Source of the DNA: Plasmodium malariae
Lineage: Eukaryota; Apicomplexa; Aconoidasida; Haemosporida; Plasmodiidae
Direction of reading: 5' to 3'
Assembly (NCBI RefSeq): GCF_900090045.1
Contig: NC_041782.1
Location: forward strand, 1,562,001-1,626,000
Length of the DNA: 64,000 bases
The notes beneath the pieces were generated by a model. It was not told the DNA's origin. It saw only the letters and a list, made by a program, of their open reading frames with translations, and did not search any database. Shown here in pieces: positions 1-11,826 of the stretch. A program made the position numbers and the translations under genes. Numbering within the stretch: the first letter of the stretch is position 1; every line of letters starts with the position of its first letter.

Positions 1-1355
1 CTTAAATTTTTTTTTTTTTTTTCATTATAACATTTTAATAAATATTTTTTTCCTTAATATTTATGCGAAGTTCACCCTTATATATTTTTTTTTTTTTTTT
101 ATGCATGCTCACTAAATGAAATTTGAATGTACGTTTATTATGTGAAGCTTTGTCATCTGCGTTTTGCGCAATGCTGAAGTGAAGCGAAAAGGAAAAAAGA
201 AAAGAAAAAGAAAAAGCATCCGAAATAGGAAGCGAAAAAGAGAGAAAACGAAAGAGAAATAGTTAACAATATACAAATAAATTTCATTAGTCCCTCCTAT
301 TCATATATATATGTATATATGTATATATGTATATGTGTATATGCGTATATGTGTATATGCGTATATGTGTATATGTGTATGTGCACATATGTATACATAC
401 CCTTCAGTTTGCACGGGGAAACGTGTAAATTTGGCCTACTGATGCAATTTTATTTTCCAAGAAAAGTATCACTTCTTGTTAAGGCCTATTTAATGACAGC
501 GATAAATTTTTTCCTCTATCATTCTTTGGAATAAAAACTTAGATTAAAAAAGGTAAATACATTAAAAATAATAATAATGATGAGGAGGAGGAGGAAGACT
601 AAATAGTACAAACTATGAGCTAGTATGTCTAAAAATGTTGTCTAAATGTTTTCATCGTGTCTTTTTTTTTGAATCCGTTTTGAATTGGGGTTAATTTCGC
701 CTTCACAAAATGTATACATATATGCTTGTATGTAAATGAGGACGTATGCACGTATATAAGTATGCATGTATGAATGTATGTATTATTATACGCATATATA
801 TAAATATATACATACACATAACGCACAAGTAAAATGGCTTCAAAGCAGATTTTTAAAAAAACAAAAGGTCGAGAATATATATGTAGGTCAAAATGTCCGA
901 ACTGCTTTTGTGAATTCATTCGATAATAAGGTCTTTTAATTCAAAATGTTAACTTACAGAAAACGAAATTTCATAATAAATTGATAATATTAAAAAAAAA
1001 TGAAGTGAAACAAATTAAAACGTAACAAATGCAAGCGAGTTATTCCAAATCGTACAGTAGAAACATAGGGAAGAAACAAAGAAGCGAAAAATGTAAAACG
1101 AAAGCACAAAACAAAAGTCCAAATCAAAAAACTCAAAGCAATAGCGCAAAAAGAACACATCTTTACGCTTAACTTTAAAACATATTTGACAAGAAACAAA
1201 ATGCTCCATCATGTAACGTAATACCTTCTAGTTTCTAAATAAAAAGAAGAGCATTAAATAAGCGAAACAACCGAAAGGGTAATATTTATAAGGCAGAATT
1301 CTAAGCATATTCATATGTAGACAGAGTTATCTATTTAGTTTTTCTTCGTTTTGGT

Positions 1356-1389
<34 letters not shown>

Positions 1390-1410
1390 TTGTCATATAA
1401 TAAATTTCTC
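1..1410. other. Intergenic region downstream of CTRP
   Basis: No gene is supported here. The stretch holds poly-T/poly-A tracts, a TATATG/TATGTG-type microsatellite at about 300-390 and a 30-base poly-A run directly after the CTRP stop codon. Short open frames exist on both strands, the longest coding-like one being 47 codons at 1029-1172 plus, but none has family features or splice context that I recognise. It should contain the CTRP 3' UTR. Confidence 0.6.
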
Positions 1411-4400
1411 CTAATTCCACATCGGGTCATTCGCGTCAACAACTTCAAAATCTTCATTTTCTTGTTCATTTGAACCTTCATTATTTTCAACATTTTCAAA
1501 CTCCATATTAGAACTATGTGGTGCCTCTCCCCCATTTAAAGCATTATACCCATATATTAATCCTCCAGCTGTTAGGGCTAATAGTCCGATTATACCTGCT
1601 GCTAGGGAAACCTTTTCACCTGTTCCTAAACCTTCGTTTTTATTTGCATCATTTTTATCCTTTCCCCCGCCGCTACTTCCGTTGCTCCCACCACCCACGT
1701 CAACTGACGCGCAAGCTGGAACATCGCACATTTCCGTCTCTTCAACTTTTATATTCTGCTGTTCACAGGTTAAACCAATATTCCCGTTCATATCTTGTGA
1801 TGGGGGTATCAATTCTAAAGGTTCTCTCCTTCTTCTTGATCTGAATGATTCTATTCCACATGTTGCTGAACAATTTCCCCACTCTTCCCATTCATTACAT
1901 AAAGCATCAATGCATTGATCACTGGGTGCAGGACATTCCTCTTCTCTAAATAATTTGTAATCGTTACAAAATGGAGATACTAATTCACTATTTTTTATAT
2001 TTTTCAGTAAATCTAGTTTTCTCGTAAGTATTCTTTTATTTGGAATATGACAAGATGATGTCGTCGCTAACGATGTAGAGGACAGTGATTCAGATGGCAT
2101 CCATCCAGATGGGGATCGCTCCGATCGTTCCTCCTTTTTGCAATCCACCCACGTTTCCCAGTCATTGCACTCCCCACCGTCACACAGGGGTAAATTCAAA
2201 CAAGGTTCCGTCTCTACTTTATTGTAGTATTCTAAACACGAATCTTTTTCCTCTCCATCAAAATAAAGCACATTAGAAACAAAATGTCTTATTCTCATTC
2301 CAACATTACATGTTCGATCACATTCTGACCATTCTGTCCAATCACCGCATGGATTGTTCGTGCATGGGGTACCCTCATCATGTTCAACCTTATCTTGATA
2401 GTAATAATGGCCTTCGCATTCATCTAGTTCTTTTCTATATTCGATACTACGACTATTTGCATTAGTGACTCCTCCACCACCTCTGGTGTTACTGTTACCA
2501 TTCCCTACAATTACATGAGCTCTTTGAACCCTTTTTCTAGGCCCACATGTTGCTGACCACTCGGTCCATTCTGACCAGTCAAAACATTTTTCATCTTCGC
2601 ATCTAGGCACTGAACATACTTCTGTTTCTATCTTTTCAAACGTTTTGCAATGTTCATGTTGCTCATCAATGTCCTCTGGTAAAATTGTAAAAGTCCTTGA
2701 TCTAATAGAATATCCACATGTCTTCGAACAAGAAGACCATTCTCCCCATTCGCCAATGTCCTCACATACATCTGTCGTAATTGTACCAGTGGAATCACAG
2801 TTTTGAACATTACATGCTTCTAATTCAGTTGAATTAAATTTTTTACACTCGTCACTATCTGAAGAGGTATCTCTACGTCTTATTCTTATACCATCTCCAC
2901 AGGTAGCATTACATGGACTCCATTCCCCAAAATCTCCACACAAATCATTGCACTCTTCTTTTACAGGGCATTTTTTATATTCAATAGAACTCAAGTCCAT
3001 ACATGAACTACCGTATTGATCTCCAAGAAATCCTTCTTCTTTTAATGTATATGATGGTCCCTTTCTTTCTCTTTTACTAAAAGCATGATTGATATTACAT
3101 GTATTATTATCAGGACATGGACTCCAGTCACCCCATTCAGAACATTCTGCATCTTCAGGGTATTGATTACATATATGGCTGCCCTCTACTTCTGAAGCAG
3201 ATAGTAAATTTTCCCAAGATACTTTAATTATATTCTTACACTTGGACAAGGTAGATGCTTTTTCACAATCCCCAAGAATTTGATATTCCTTCTCATCGAT
3301 AGTATCTATTGCATATACAAATAGATCTATTTTATTTATTCTTAATAAGGACATTTCTTTTCTTAATTCATTCAAATCCGTGTTTGATTTTCCTTCAACT
3401 AACATTATGATTAGTTTCCTTTTATATGTTGGTGCATTACTGAATACCTTTTCCCTCAGATATTTTAAATTATCTGCTATATCTTTTTTACTTGAGTGTG
3501 ATATCAGTAGTTTGTTTATTTTACTGATAATTTTATTTTTTTTGTAACTTATTTTTTTATCTAAACTCCATTCTTGCTTAACTTTTTTTTTCATTTTTAC
3601 TACAGTTACATGCGTTCTATATTTGGACAAATAATTTTGTTTAACTATTTGTGTAGCAAAAGGCTTTACATACCTATTCCATTGTTCTTTACTAATGTTT
3701 ACCGATTGATCTAAGACAATAGCTATATCTAAAGATTTTTTACATATAGAATTACTATCACATACATCATCATCACATTCTTCACATGATTCATCCGAAC
3801 AGGAGAAATCTGGTGGAACTTGTGTACCATCAGTGTCTATATCACAAATGTTTTTTCCTACAAAAGATTCGACAGTATTATTTATATCAGATGAAAGAAG
3901 AGATGTAATAAACACATTTGGACAGTCATTCGTATCTACATTGCATCCACCTGCAATGTATAATATTTCTTTAGGTAAGCTTTCCAATGCTACTATTAAT
4001 AATTTCACTTTTTTATCTGCATAATTTTTTGACATATTTTTTAATGTTCCTTGTTCAGATATATCATTATTACTATTTGTGAGTAATACAGCAACTTTAG
4101 GAGCTTTTTCTCTATTCCCATTTCCAAAAGACTGTTTTAATCCTAGTTCTAACGCATTTGTAATGTTCGTTTTATTATTGGTATACCAATCATCTATACC
4201 ATTTTCTAAAGCGTTTAGTAAATCCCCTTTATTATATGCTTTTGTATCATCAAAATTAGTGTTAATACTTTTTGATCCTAAATATATGGAAAGTGCTACA
4301 TGAACATGTTGTTCACCTATATGGAAAATGTTAATTATATTTTTAGCATAATCCTTAAAATCATTTCCGCTTTTATAATTTTTTGCCCTTGTTGTTGATG

Positions 4401-7400
4401 GTACTCCAATAAACGTTAAATCGAAGTAATCTTTACAAAAACATTCATTTCCTATACACTGAGGGGGTGAAATGGAAGGGGGAGCTTCAGTTTCATCTAT
4501 AGGACTCTCTGTATCACATATTTTATCAACCATTCCTTTGGATATATTTTTTATATTGTCCCAATCCGTTTTTATAGCAGATGGGCAATCTCCATTTGTT
4601 TTATGACATCCAGCCAGTAATCTTAAATTATTCATGAGAGCTCTACCAACACCTATCACCAACAATTTTACATTTTCTTTCTTATACAATGCACTTACAT
4701 CTGACAAAATTGTATCACCAGATTTACTGTTATTACCATCAGTAAATAACATGGTTACTTTAGGCACATATAACCTACTATTTTTTTCATCTTTTATGTA
4801 TTTTGCGTATTTTTCTAATCCGTATTCTAGTGCTTCTACTATATATGTATAACTTCCCGCCTTATAAGAGCTTTTTAGTTCTTGAACTTTCTGTGTTAAC
4901 GTGTTCTTATTAGAACTTGCTTCATCAGAAAATTTAACAAAATCTCTCATATTTTTAGCGAATAGCATAATTCCAACATGCACCTTGCTATCAGAAACAT
5001 CTAAATTGTCAATAATTTTTACAACAAATGGGAATACTTGATTTTTCCAATTATCGTAACCTATGCTTGCGGATTCATCCAAAATTAAAGTTAAATCATA
5101 TATATTTTCACAAAGGCAATCATTTCCGCTACATGGATTAGATGGTGTTGGTTCAGGCTTATCAACTTCTGGTGGTGGTACTACTACTGACCCTGTATCA
5201 CATATTTTCTTAACAAATACATTTGACATGACATTTAATTGACCCCATTCAGCCCTAATAATAAAAGGACAAATTTCATTATTTTGTGGACATCCGACTA
5301 AGATTTTCAACTTATTTTCATTAGCCATTGAGACTCCTAATACTAATAATTTTACTTTTTCTTTTCTATATAATAATCCGATATGATGTAATAGCTCATC
5401 TGATTCACTAGAATCATTACCATCCGTAAATAGCATTGTAATTTTAGGTGCCTTAGTTCTATTTGAAATTTTCATGAAATATCTTAATGCATAATCTAGA
5501 CTTTGAACCATAAATGTTTTCTTTCCGTTTTTGTAATTTCTTTTTAAATCTTCTATTTTTTGCATTAAGTTCCCTTTTTCATATCTTGCTTTGTCAGAAA
5601 ATCTAACAATATCTCTACTATGATCTGAAAAAAGCATAACTCCAACATGTACTGTATTATAGCCTACATTTAAAGATCGTACCATTTCCTTCGCAAATGG
5701 AACTACTTCGTGAGACCATCTAAAATCGCCAATACTTGCTGATTCGTCTAAGAGGAAAGTTAGGTCATAAAAATCTTTACAGTAGCAGTCTTTGAAGTCT
5801 GAACAAGGCAAATGTTCTGGCTCTGCGCTTCCTGGAGAACCGGGGTTGCTTTCTGGAGAACTTGGATTACCTTCTGGTGAACTTGGATTACCTTCTGGTG
5901 AACTTGGATTACTTTCTGGAGAACCTGGATTGCTCTCTGGAGAACTTGGATTACCTTCTGGTGAACTTGGATTACCTTCTGGTGAACTTGGATTACCTTC
6001 TGGAGAACTTGGATTACCTTCTGGAGAACTTGGATTACCTTCTGGAGAACTTGGATTACCTTCTGGAGAACTTGGATTACCTTCTGGAGAACCTGGATTG
6101 CTCTCTGGCGAACCTGGATTGCTCTCTGGCGAACCTGGATTACTTTCGGACGATCCTGGAGTTTCTCCTGTATCGATATCACATATTTTATCTGTAAGCA
6201 CTTTCGTTATCCTAGTTAATTCTTCCCAGCTTAATTTCATAACTTGTGGACAATATTCATTTTCTTGACAACCAGCTAATAATTTTAAATTTGCTAGAGT
6301 AGCTTGATAAACTCCTACTACTATTAGTTTTACATTTTCTTTCTTATATAACAATCCCATATTACCTATATCTTTCATATTTTTAGAAGTTTCATTGCCA
6401 TCCGTAAATAGTATCGTCACTTTGGGTGCATTTGGTCTACTGTTTGGATGTTTTGTGAAATTTTTTAGAGAAAATTCCAAAGTTTCGACAATACGTGTAC
6501 CTGATCCTCTTCCATACTTGTCTGTTAACCCTTTAACTACATTTATTATGTCTTTTTTCATGTATCTTGTTTCTTGATCATAACTAACATCTGTTCTTAC
6601 GTTTATGGAAAAACGAATAATTCCTACATGTACTTTATCTTTACTTATATTTAAATTATTTACAACTTGTTCTGCAAATGGAATAACATCTTTTTTCCAT
6701 TTATTTTCTGTTATACTTCCTGATTCATCTATAATTAAAGTTAAATCATAATAATCCTCACAAAAGCAAGCATCACCTTGACAAGGGGTGTTTGGTTGTG
6801 CGGGCTCGGGTTCAGTCTCTGGCTCTGGTTCTGGCTCTGCATGACATATTTTAGAAGTCAGTTTTTTTGTTATATCGTTTATGGTTTCCCATTCAGCTTT
6901 CATAGAATAAGGACAACTGGAATTTTTATCACACCCAGCAATTAATTTTAAATTTTTATCTTTCGCTGCTGCGACACCAAGAACTAATAATTTTACATGC
7001 TCTTTTCGATAGGATAAGCCCATATTAAAGAGCTCTGTATCTTTTGCTCTAGTATCGTTACCATCAGTAAATAGTATTGTTACTTTAGGTGCATCCGATC
7101 TTCCTTTTATGTGCTTCGAATAATTTTGCATAGAGTACTTTAAAGCTTCTAAAATTTTTGTACCACTGCCATTACCATAATTTGTTTTTAGTTTATCTAC
7201 TTTGTTTAAAATATCATCTTTTTTATAACGTGCATCTTCGTTAAATGTTATATAATCTCTATTTTTGGAAGAAAATAACAAAATGCCTACGTGCACTTCA
7301 TTTTCACTAATATGTAAATCCTTTATAATTTTATCTGTAAACGGTATGACGTAATTCTTCCAATTTTTAATTCCTATGCTTGCAGATTCATCTAAAATTA

Positions 7401-7674
7401 AAGTTAAATCGTAAAAATTTTTGCAAAAGCAGTCATCATCACCTACACATGGTGGAGGTGGACTGTTTGCTAGAATATTAAATTGAAGAAAAGATTGTTT
7501 TATTAATTTTTTCTTTTTCTCGACTTTATCTTCATTCTGTGCTTGTACATTGGACTTTCTTGTTAATTTTACATATTTATTAGGTGATTCATCATGACTG
7601 CGCGTTGTTCTTACCGTGTTCGAATGCAGAAAAAGAGCGAAATAACATAATATGAATACAAATGCTTTGTTCAT
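1411..7674 (-). CDS. CTRP: CTRP, circumsporozoite- and TRAP-related protein, ookinete surface adhesin
   Basis: This is a single-exon gene of 2087 residues. Domains read in order: signal peptide (about 1-18); six von Willebrand A domains starting near residues 88, 315, 640, 863, 1083 and 1313; seven thrombospondin type 1 repeats from about 1508 (WGDWSPC, FGEWSPC, WGEWSSC, WSEWTEW, WTEWSEC, a weak WETWVDC and WEEWGNC); one membrane helix at about 2022-2044; and an acidic tail ending DPMWN, with the near-terminal Trp typical of TRAP-family cytoplasmic tails. Six A domains plus seven TSRs is the known CTRP architecture. A domains 1-4 keep the DxSxS metal site (DESAS/DESGS); domains 5 and 6 do not. 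A seven-residue NPSSPEG-type repeat lies between A2 and A3. In the family CTRP is a micronemal protein linking substrate to the gliding motor, required for ookinete motility and mosquito midgut invasion. Identification is very secure. Confidence 0.98.
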   Translation of the reverse strand: MNKAFVFILCYFALFLHSNTVRTTRSHDESPNKYVKLTRKSNVQAQNEDKVEKKKKLIKQSFLQFNILANSPPPPCVGDDDCFCKNFYDLTLILDESASIGIKNWKNYVIPFTDKIIKDLHISENEVHVGILLFSSKNRDYITFNEDARYKKDDILNKVDKLKTNYGNGSGTKILEALKYSMQNYSKHIKGRSDAPKVTILFTDGNDTRAKDTELFNMGLSYRKEHVKLLVLGVAAAKDKNLKLIAGCDKNSSCPYSMKAEWETINDITKKLTSKICHAEPEPEPETEPEPAQPNTPCQGDACFCEDYYDLTLIIDESGSITENKWKKDVIPFAEQVVNNLNISKDKVHVGIIRFSINVRTDVSYDQETRYMKKDIINVVKGLTDKYGRGSGTRIVETLEFSLKNFTKHPNSRPNAPKVTILFTDGNETSKNMKDIGNMGLLYKKENVKLIVVGVYQATLANLKLLAGCQENEYCPQVMKLSWEELTRITKVLTDKICDIDTGETPGSSESNPGSPESNPGSPESNPGSPEGNPSSPEGNPSSPEGNPSSPEGNPSSPEGNPSSPEGNPSSPEGNPSSPESNPGSPESNPSSPEGNPSSPEGNPSSPESNPGSPGSAEPEHLPCSDFKDCYCKDFYDLTFLLDESASIGDFRWSHEVVPFAKEMVRSLNVGYNTVHVGVMLFSDHSRDIVRFSDKARYEKGNLMQKIEDLKRNYKNGKKTFMVQSLDYALRYFMKISNRTKAPKITMLFTDGNDSSESDELLHHIGLLYRKEKVKLLVLGVSMANENKLKILVGCPQNNEICPFIIRAEWGQLNVMSNVFVKKICDTGSVVVPPPEVDKPEPTPSNPCSGNDCLCENIYDLTLILDESASIGYDNWKNQVFPFVVKIIDNLDVSDSKVHVGIMLFAKNMRDFVKFSDEASSNKNTLTQKVQELKSSYKAGSYTYIVEALEYGLEKYAKYIKDEKNSRLYVPKVTMLFTDGNNSKSGDTILSDVSALYKKENVKLLVIGVGRALMNNLRLLAGCHKTNGDCPSAIKTDWDNIKNISKGMVDKICDTESPIDETEAPPSISPPQCIGNECFCKDYFDLTFIGVPSTTRAKNYKSGNDFKDYAKNIINIFHIGEQHVHVALSIYLGSKSINTNFDDTKAYNKGDLLNALENGIDDWYTNNKTNITNALELGLKQSFGNGNREKAPKVAVLLTNSNNDISEQGTLKNMSKNYADKKVKLLIVALESLPKEILYIAGGCNVDTNDCPNVFITSLLSSDINNTVESFVGKNICDIDTDGTQVPPDFSCSDESCEECDDDVCDSNSICKKSLDIAIVLDQSVNISKEQWNRYVKPFATQIVKQNYLSKYRTHVTVVKMKKKVKQEWSLDKKISYKKNKIISKINKLLISHSSKKDIADNLKYLREKVFSNAPTYKRKLIIMLVEGKSNTDLNELRKEMSLLRINKIDLFVYAIDTIDEKEYQILGDCEKASTLSKCKNIIKVSWENLLSASEVEGSHICNQYPEDAECSEWGDWSPCPDNNTCNINHAFSKRERKGPSYTLKEEGFLGDQYGSSCMDLSSIEYKKCPVKEECNDLCGDFGEWSPCNATCGDGIRIRRRDTSSDSDECKKFNSTELEACNVQNCDSTGTITTDVCEDIGEWGEWSSCSKTCGYSIRSRTFTILPEDIDEQHEHCKTFEKIETEVCSVPRCEDEKCFDWSEWTEWSATCGPRKRVQRAHVIVGNGNSNTRGGGGVTNANSRSIEYRKELDECEGHYYYQDKVEHDEGTPCTNNPCGDWTEWSECDRTCNVGMRIRHFVSNVLYFDGEEKDSCLEYYNKVETEPCLNLPLCDGGECNDWETWVDCKKEERSERSPSGWMPSESLSSTSLATTSSCHIPNKRILTRKLDLLKNIKNSELVSPFCNDYKLFREEECPAPSDQCIDALCNEWEEWGNCSATCGIESFRSRRRREPLELIPPSQDMNGNIGLTCEQQNIKVEETEMCDVPACASVDVGGGSNGSSGGGKDKNDANKNEGLGTGEKVSLAAGIIGLLALTAGGLIYGYNALNGGEAPHSSNMEFENVENNEGSNEQENEDFEVVDANDPMWN
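5839..6165 (-). repeat. 21-bp tandem repeat encoding NPSSPEG/NPGSPES units in CTRP
   Basis: About 15 tandem copies of a 21-bp unit encode a seven-residue Pro/Ser/Glu/Gly/Asn repeat, residues about 503-615, in the linker between A domains 2 and 3. Two variants alternate in blocks (GSPES at the edges, SSPEG in the middle), as expected from slippage or unequal exchange. The unit length is a multiple of three, so the opposite-strand frames also stay open; those are by-products. Confidence 0.95.
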
Positions 7675-8953
7675 TTGTCTTTTACTTTGTTTTTAAAATA
7701 GAGACCACGTTTTTTTTGAACTTACATTTAAAATAAATAGAAAGTTGTAATATATAAAATGTACTAAATTACAAGTAACGAATAACAAATAAAGAGTAAG
7801 AAACTTGAACAAAAACAAATGTCTCTGGTAGAGAAACAAGTACAAAAAAAAAAATAAAAATACATATATATATATTATATATATGCACATATGCATATAT
7901 TTAAAAATGTATACAATAATCCATTTAAGTAGGATGGTTGTACCTTCTTAAAATTATTAAATACGTAAAAAAACACAGAAAAAAAAAAAACATACATATA
8001 TATATATATATGTACATACTAAAAAATGCGAAAAATACAAAAAAAAAATAAAGGAAAAATACATAAATACAAAAGTACAAAAACATGTGTTGTTCATTAG
8101 ACATAACAAATCTATAATGCCTTGTGGAACAATGAAAAAATTTTAAATATACTACTTATAAACTTGACCCAAACAAAAAATGAAAATAAAAGAAAATATA
8201 TTTAAATAAAATAAAATAATAATAGTAGCAGTTATAAAAAATTACTTTAAATTTAAAGTTGTTTTAATTGTTATTGTTAACATTTTTTTTTTTTTTTAAT
8301 AGCTAAATAGCTAAATAACCATTATAGCTAAAAAACTACGGATTATTTCCTGACATTCATAATTTTCACTAGTATTTTAAAAAAATTAGAGCATAATTTC
8401 ATTTTTATTCGCAACTTAAAAATAACAGGTATGTTCTATATTAGTATGTTGCTCATGTTGGGCAACTTTTATATCTTAAACAGCTATTCAACTTCATACT
8501 TTACATGAAAAAAAAAAAAAATTACAGTGTATTTTTATTTTTAACATTCCTTGTTCATAACTTTAAGCTAAAATTATTAACATAAAAGTTATTTTGGCTA
8601 ATTCAAATAAAATATTAATCTTTCACTTTTATTTTTTTTTATTTTTTAATCTATAGGACAGAACAATGTCTTAATTTGCTTTAAAAAAAATATATATCGT
8701 GGATCTTAAAAAAAAAAAAGCTAATTTTCATTTTTTATAATATATGTTATCAAACAGTAAAATAACAATATGAAATTAGGTGCTCAATTAAAAAAAAATC
8801 TATCTTTATGTATATATGTATGTAAATATACATACATATATAATATTTGTTTACACAACTTAAGGAGTTACATTTATGATTTTCATTTAAAGCTGCAAAT
8901 AGGAATATATGACCTCAATTTTTTACTACATAACAAACGCTTTCAAAAAGAAA

Positions 8954-8984
<31 letters not shown>

Positions 8985-9417
8985 TTTATTTATTTATTTA
9001 CTTAAATAGTTCATTCTTACCTTAAACAATCAGCAAAAAGGTAGTTAAAATACCATGTATTCCATTTTATTTCTCAATATTTTTTCTTATTTTCACTTAT
9101 AAATAATTTTAAAAATGATACTTACACATTTACATTTTTTTTAAAAATTTAGATGATCATGGTAAAATATATATTTCATGTGTTTCTATAAAAATAATAT
9201 AAAATGTTCACGTAAACCACATGCTGCAATAAAAACTAACAGTGATATAATAGAAAATATGAAAACTTCAATTTAGGCATTTTAATAGATTCTTCATACA
9301 TATATATATGTATATACATTTATGTATAAAGAATTGAATAAATGTATGAAATTATTACAATGTATACTTGATTAAATATAGTAAAAAAACCCTTCTGTGT
9401 ATTCCATGCTTTCTTCT
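7675..9417. other. CTRP upstream region, no gene seen
   Basis: Strongly A+T-rich sequence upstream of CTRP with several (AT)n tracts and poly-A runs. It must include the CTRP promoter and 5' UTR. I see no coding-like composition here. Confidence 0.6.
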
Positions 9418-11079
9418 TTATATAGTATCAACTTTAGCATATTCGTCTTTCTCAACCTTCATATTGCAGCAGTTCAAAAATTGATTAGTATAAATGAATA
9501 TTTCCCTTTAAATGAGCAACATTTTTTTTCCAGATGTTAGTTATACATTTAATTTAAAATTGAAATTAAAAAACATCATAAAGCTAATCTTTTACTTTGA
9601 AAGGAGCCATAGGAACAAAAAATAATAAAATGATGTAAAATGAAGCAAAATGAAGTAAAATAAAATAAAACAAACAATTCATTCCTTTTAAGAAAAAAAG
9701 GATTTATTTTACACAAATAAATTTATTATATTTATAAAATAAAAAATGGAATAAGAAACCAAGTAAACATGAACATATTGAATATTTTTATTTAAAGCAA
9801 TAATTAAAAGAATATCATTTGCACAATATAATATGCTCAATGAACTATAAAAACATCATCATTAGTAAACAACAAATGGCGGGAAAAAAAATTTCAAGAC
9901 ACATGATATTATAATATGTTTCTTTCCTCCTCCAAATGAATGCTTATGTAAAATTAATAAATTTTTATTTGCTCACAATAAGGTTATATAAGCAGTTGCA
10001 TTTTATATTTTTATTTGAAAAAAAATAATTCAACAATGAACAATCAATAATTTTTATTGGTAAGTATATTCTAAAAATTATTAAAATGTTCCTTTTAAAA
10101 AAGTTAAGATTATTCGTGTTTCACAATTAATAATTTGTATACTTACCTTTAACAAAATAAAAACAGAACGTACACTTTAATTTTTTTAAGGATGACCTTT
10201 TTTATATTTAATATTAAAAATAATTTTAAAACATTAGTGTATAACATGGAAGAGCAAATTTTAAAATTAGGTCCATAAATATACCACGACTACTGTCTAT
10301 TTAAAAAGTATATAACAACATTTTTATTGTTTCACATTTTCAAGAATTGCAGGTACACAGGTCTGTATACATATATATATATGTATATTAAAGTACACCT
10401 GTCTATATCTCTTAAATTAAATACACAAAATTCAATTAAATCACTTAAAAAAAAAAAATCATAGTTGTGTTGTTCACGAAATTTTGTATTACATAAAATG
10501 TAGTATAATTTTCCTTTAAATTTACAAATAAAGAAATATAAAATAAAAAATTTTGTAATTATATTACATATAGATACTAATATATCATTCTTCATTTAAC
10601 CTTTTTTTTTTTCTTTTCCTAAAAAATGGAAGTTAGCTTTTATTGCAAAATAATGCGTATCACAACTAATACATCTGTGGTATTTGAAGAATTTTTACGA
10701 AATATTCTGACATTTTGAGTATTTATCATTGATGAAAAAAATAAAAAAGTAAGAAATATATTATATTACAATTATATATGACGCATGCATAGTTTTTCAG
10801 GAAAAATGTATATTTTCACATATATAATATATATATACAATTTCGAAAAAATAATACATAATAGGGATCTCCTTTTTCATATAAACAAAAATTGTACTAT
10901 TTTTTTCTATATAAATTAAAATTTATTGTCCCTTCTTTAGCGTTGTTCTTCTTTTTTAATAATGTACTCTGTAAAATGCTATGAAGTATAAAAATATATG
11001 CAATTAAGATAAATATTAAGAGTGTACAATAAAATTTTCTTTTTTCGTTATTTACAGATATTTCTTTTTCATTTTTCAT
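9418..11079 (-). CDS. Probable multi-exon membrane protein gene (exon structure only partly resolved)
   Basis: Several islands of coding-like sequence with splice signals lie on the minus strand. The first exon starts at 11079 (MKNEKEISVNNEKRKFYC followed by a hydrophobic helix). A second reads LYYILCNTKFREQHNYDF and runs to a donor near 10389. Others include KAFIWRRKETYYN (9942-9903), a hydrophobic exon from 9844, one with FFVPMAPFK (9684-9596) and a final exon ending VEKDEYAKVDTI (9456-9418). The 9942-9903 to 9844 junction and the 9596 to 9456 junction are in phase and have TACTAAT-like branch sites. The joint between the 9844 and 9684 exons, and those between about 10389 and 10147, are not resolved in frame, so this may be an intact gene I have mis-spliced or a decaying one. 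Predicted product: a polytopic membrane protein of unknown function. Confidence 0.42.
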
Positions 11080-11527
11080 TATTCACAATAAAAGGCAAAA
11101 AAAAAAAAGAAAAAAAAAAAGAAAAAGAAAAAGAAAAAGAAAAAAATCTCATAAAATCGTAATACTTTTTTTTTACATCAAATTTTGTGCTATGTATGTA
11201 TTATTATATATATCGATATAATTTGACACCTTACATATTTTTTAACAATTTTTTTACATATTATATAGGAGTATGAACAAAAATATAAATATATTCAGAT
11301 CTAGAAAATTTACATTTTTTTAAAATTTAATATATAATAATATATAATATTCAATTGAACAAAAATTATACAATTTTTACGTGTACGTTTTATTATATAT
11401 TATATATGTACATATTTGTAAGTTCTATTAAACATTTTTTGTATGTACAAATAAATTTTGAATTTAAGATAATCAAAAAAGATAAATGGAGGGTATTATG
11501 AAACCCTTTTTTTAAAGTTATAATTTT

Positions 11528-11564
<37 letters not shown>

Positions 11565-11826
11565 TATATGTATGTATATATATATATATATATATTTTTT
11601 TTTATTTAAAATAGATGCAAAATACATTTTTTTTTATCACAAGTCTTATAAACATTCAGTTGCTTATCTTCTTTTGTGATTTCTTTGGTAAGAATTATTC
11701 GGCATATGTAAAAAAGAACAGAGAAGCAACAAAGTTAGCATATATATTTATATAAATTTTTAAGCGAATCTATAAAAAAAAAAAAAAAAAATTAAGGTGG
11801 AAAAAAAATACGGATTTATAAATAAA
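11080..11826. other. eIF4E upstream region
   Basis: A+T-rich sequence with an AAAG-type purine run at 11100-11145, long (AT)n tracts near 11530-11595 and a poly-A run just before the eIF4E start. A short open frame near 11614 ends at a good splice donor (GGTAAGAATT at about 11689), which could mark a 5' UTR intron, but it does not join in frame to eIF4E. Confidence 0.5.

Noticed and set aside
1029..1172. 47-codon plus-strand frame (MQASYSKSYSRNIGKK...) downstream of CTRP
   Set aside because: Hydrophilic and somewhat coding-like, but without splice context, domain or neighbours to support it. It is probably chance within the CTRP 3' flank.
5760..6268. Long open frames on the opposite strand and in another frame across the CTRP repeat
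   Set aside because: They arise because the 21-bp repeat has no stop in several frames. Their composition is pure repeat.
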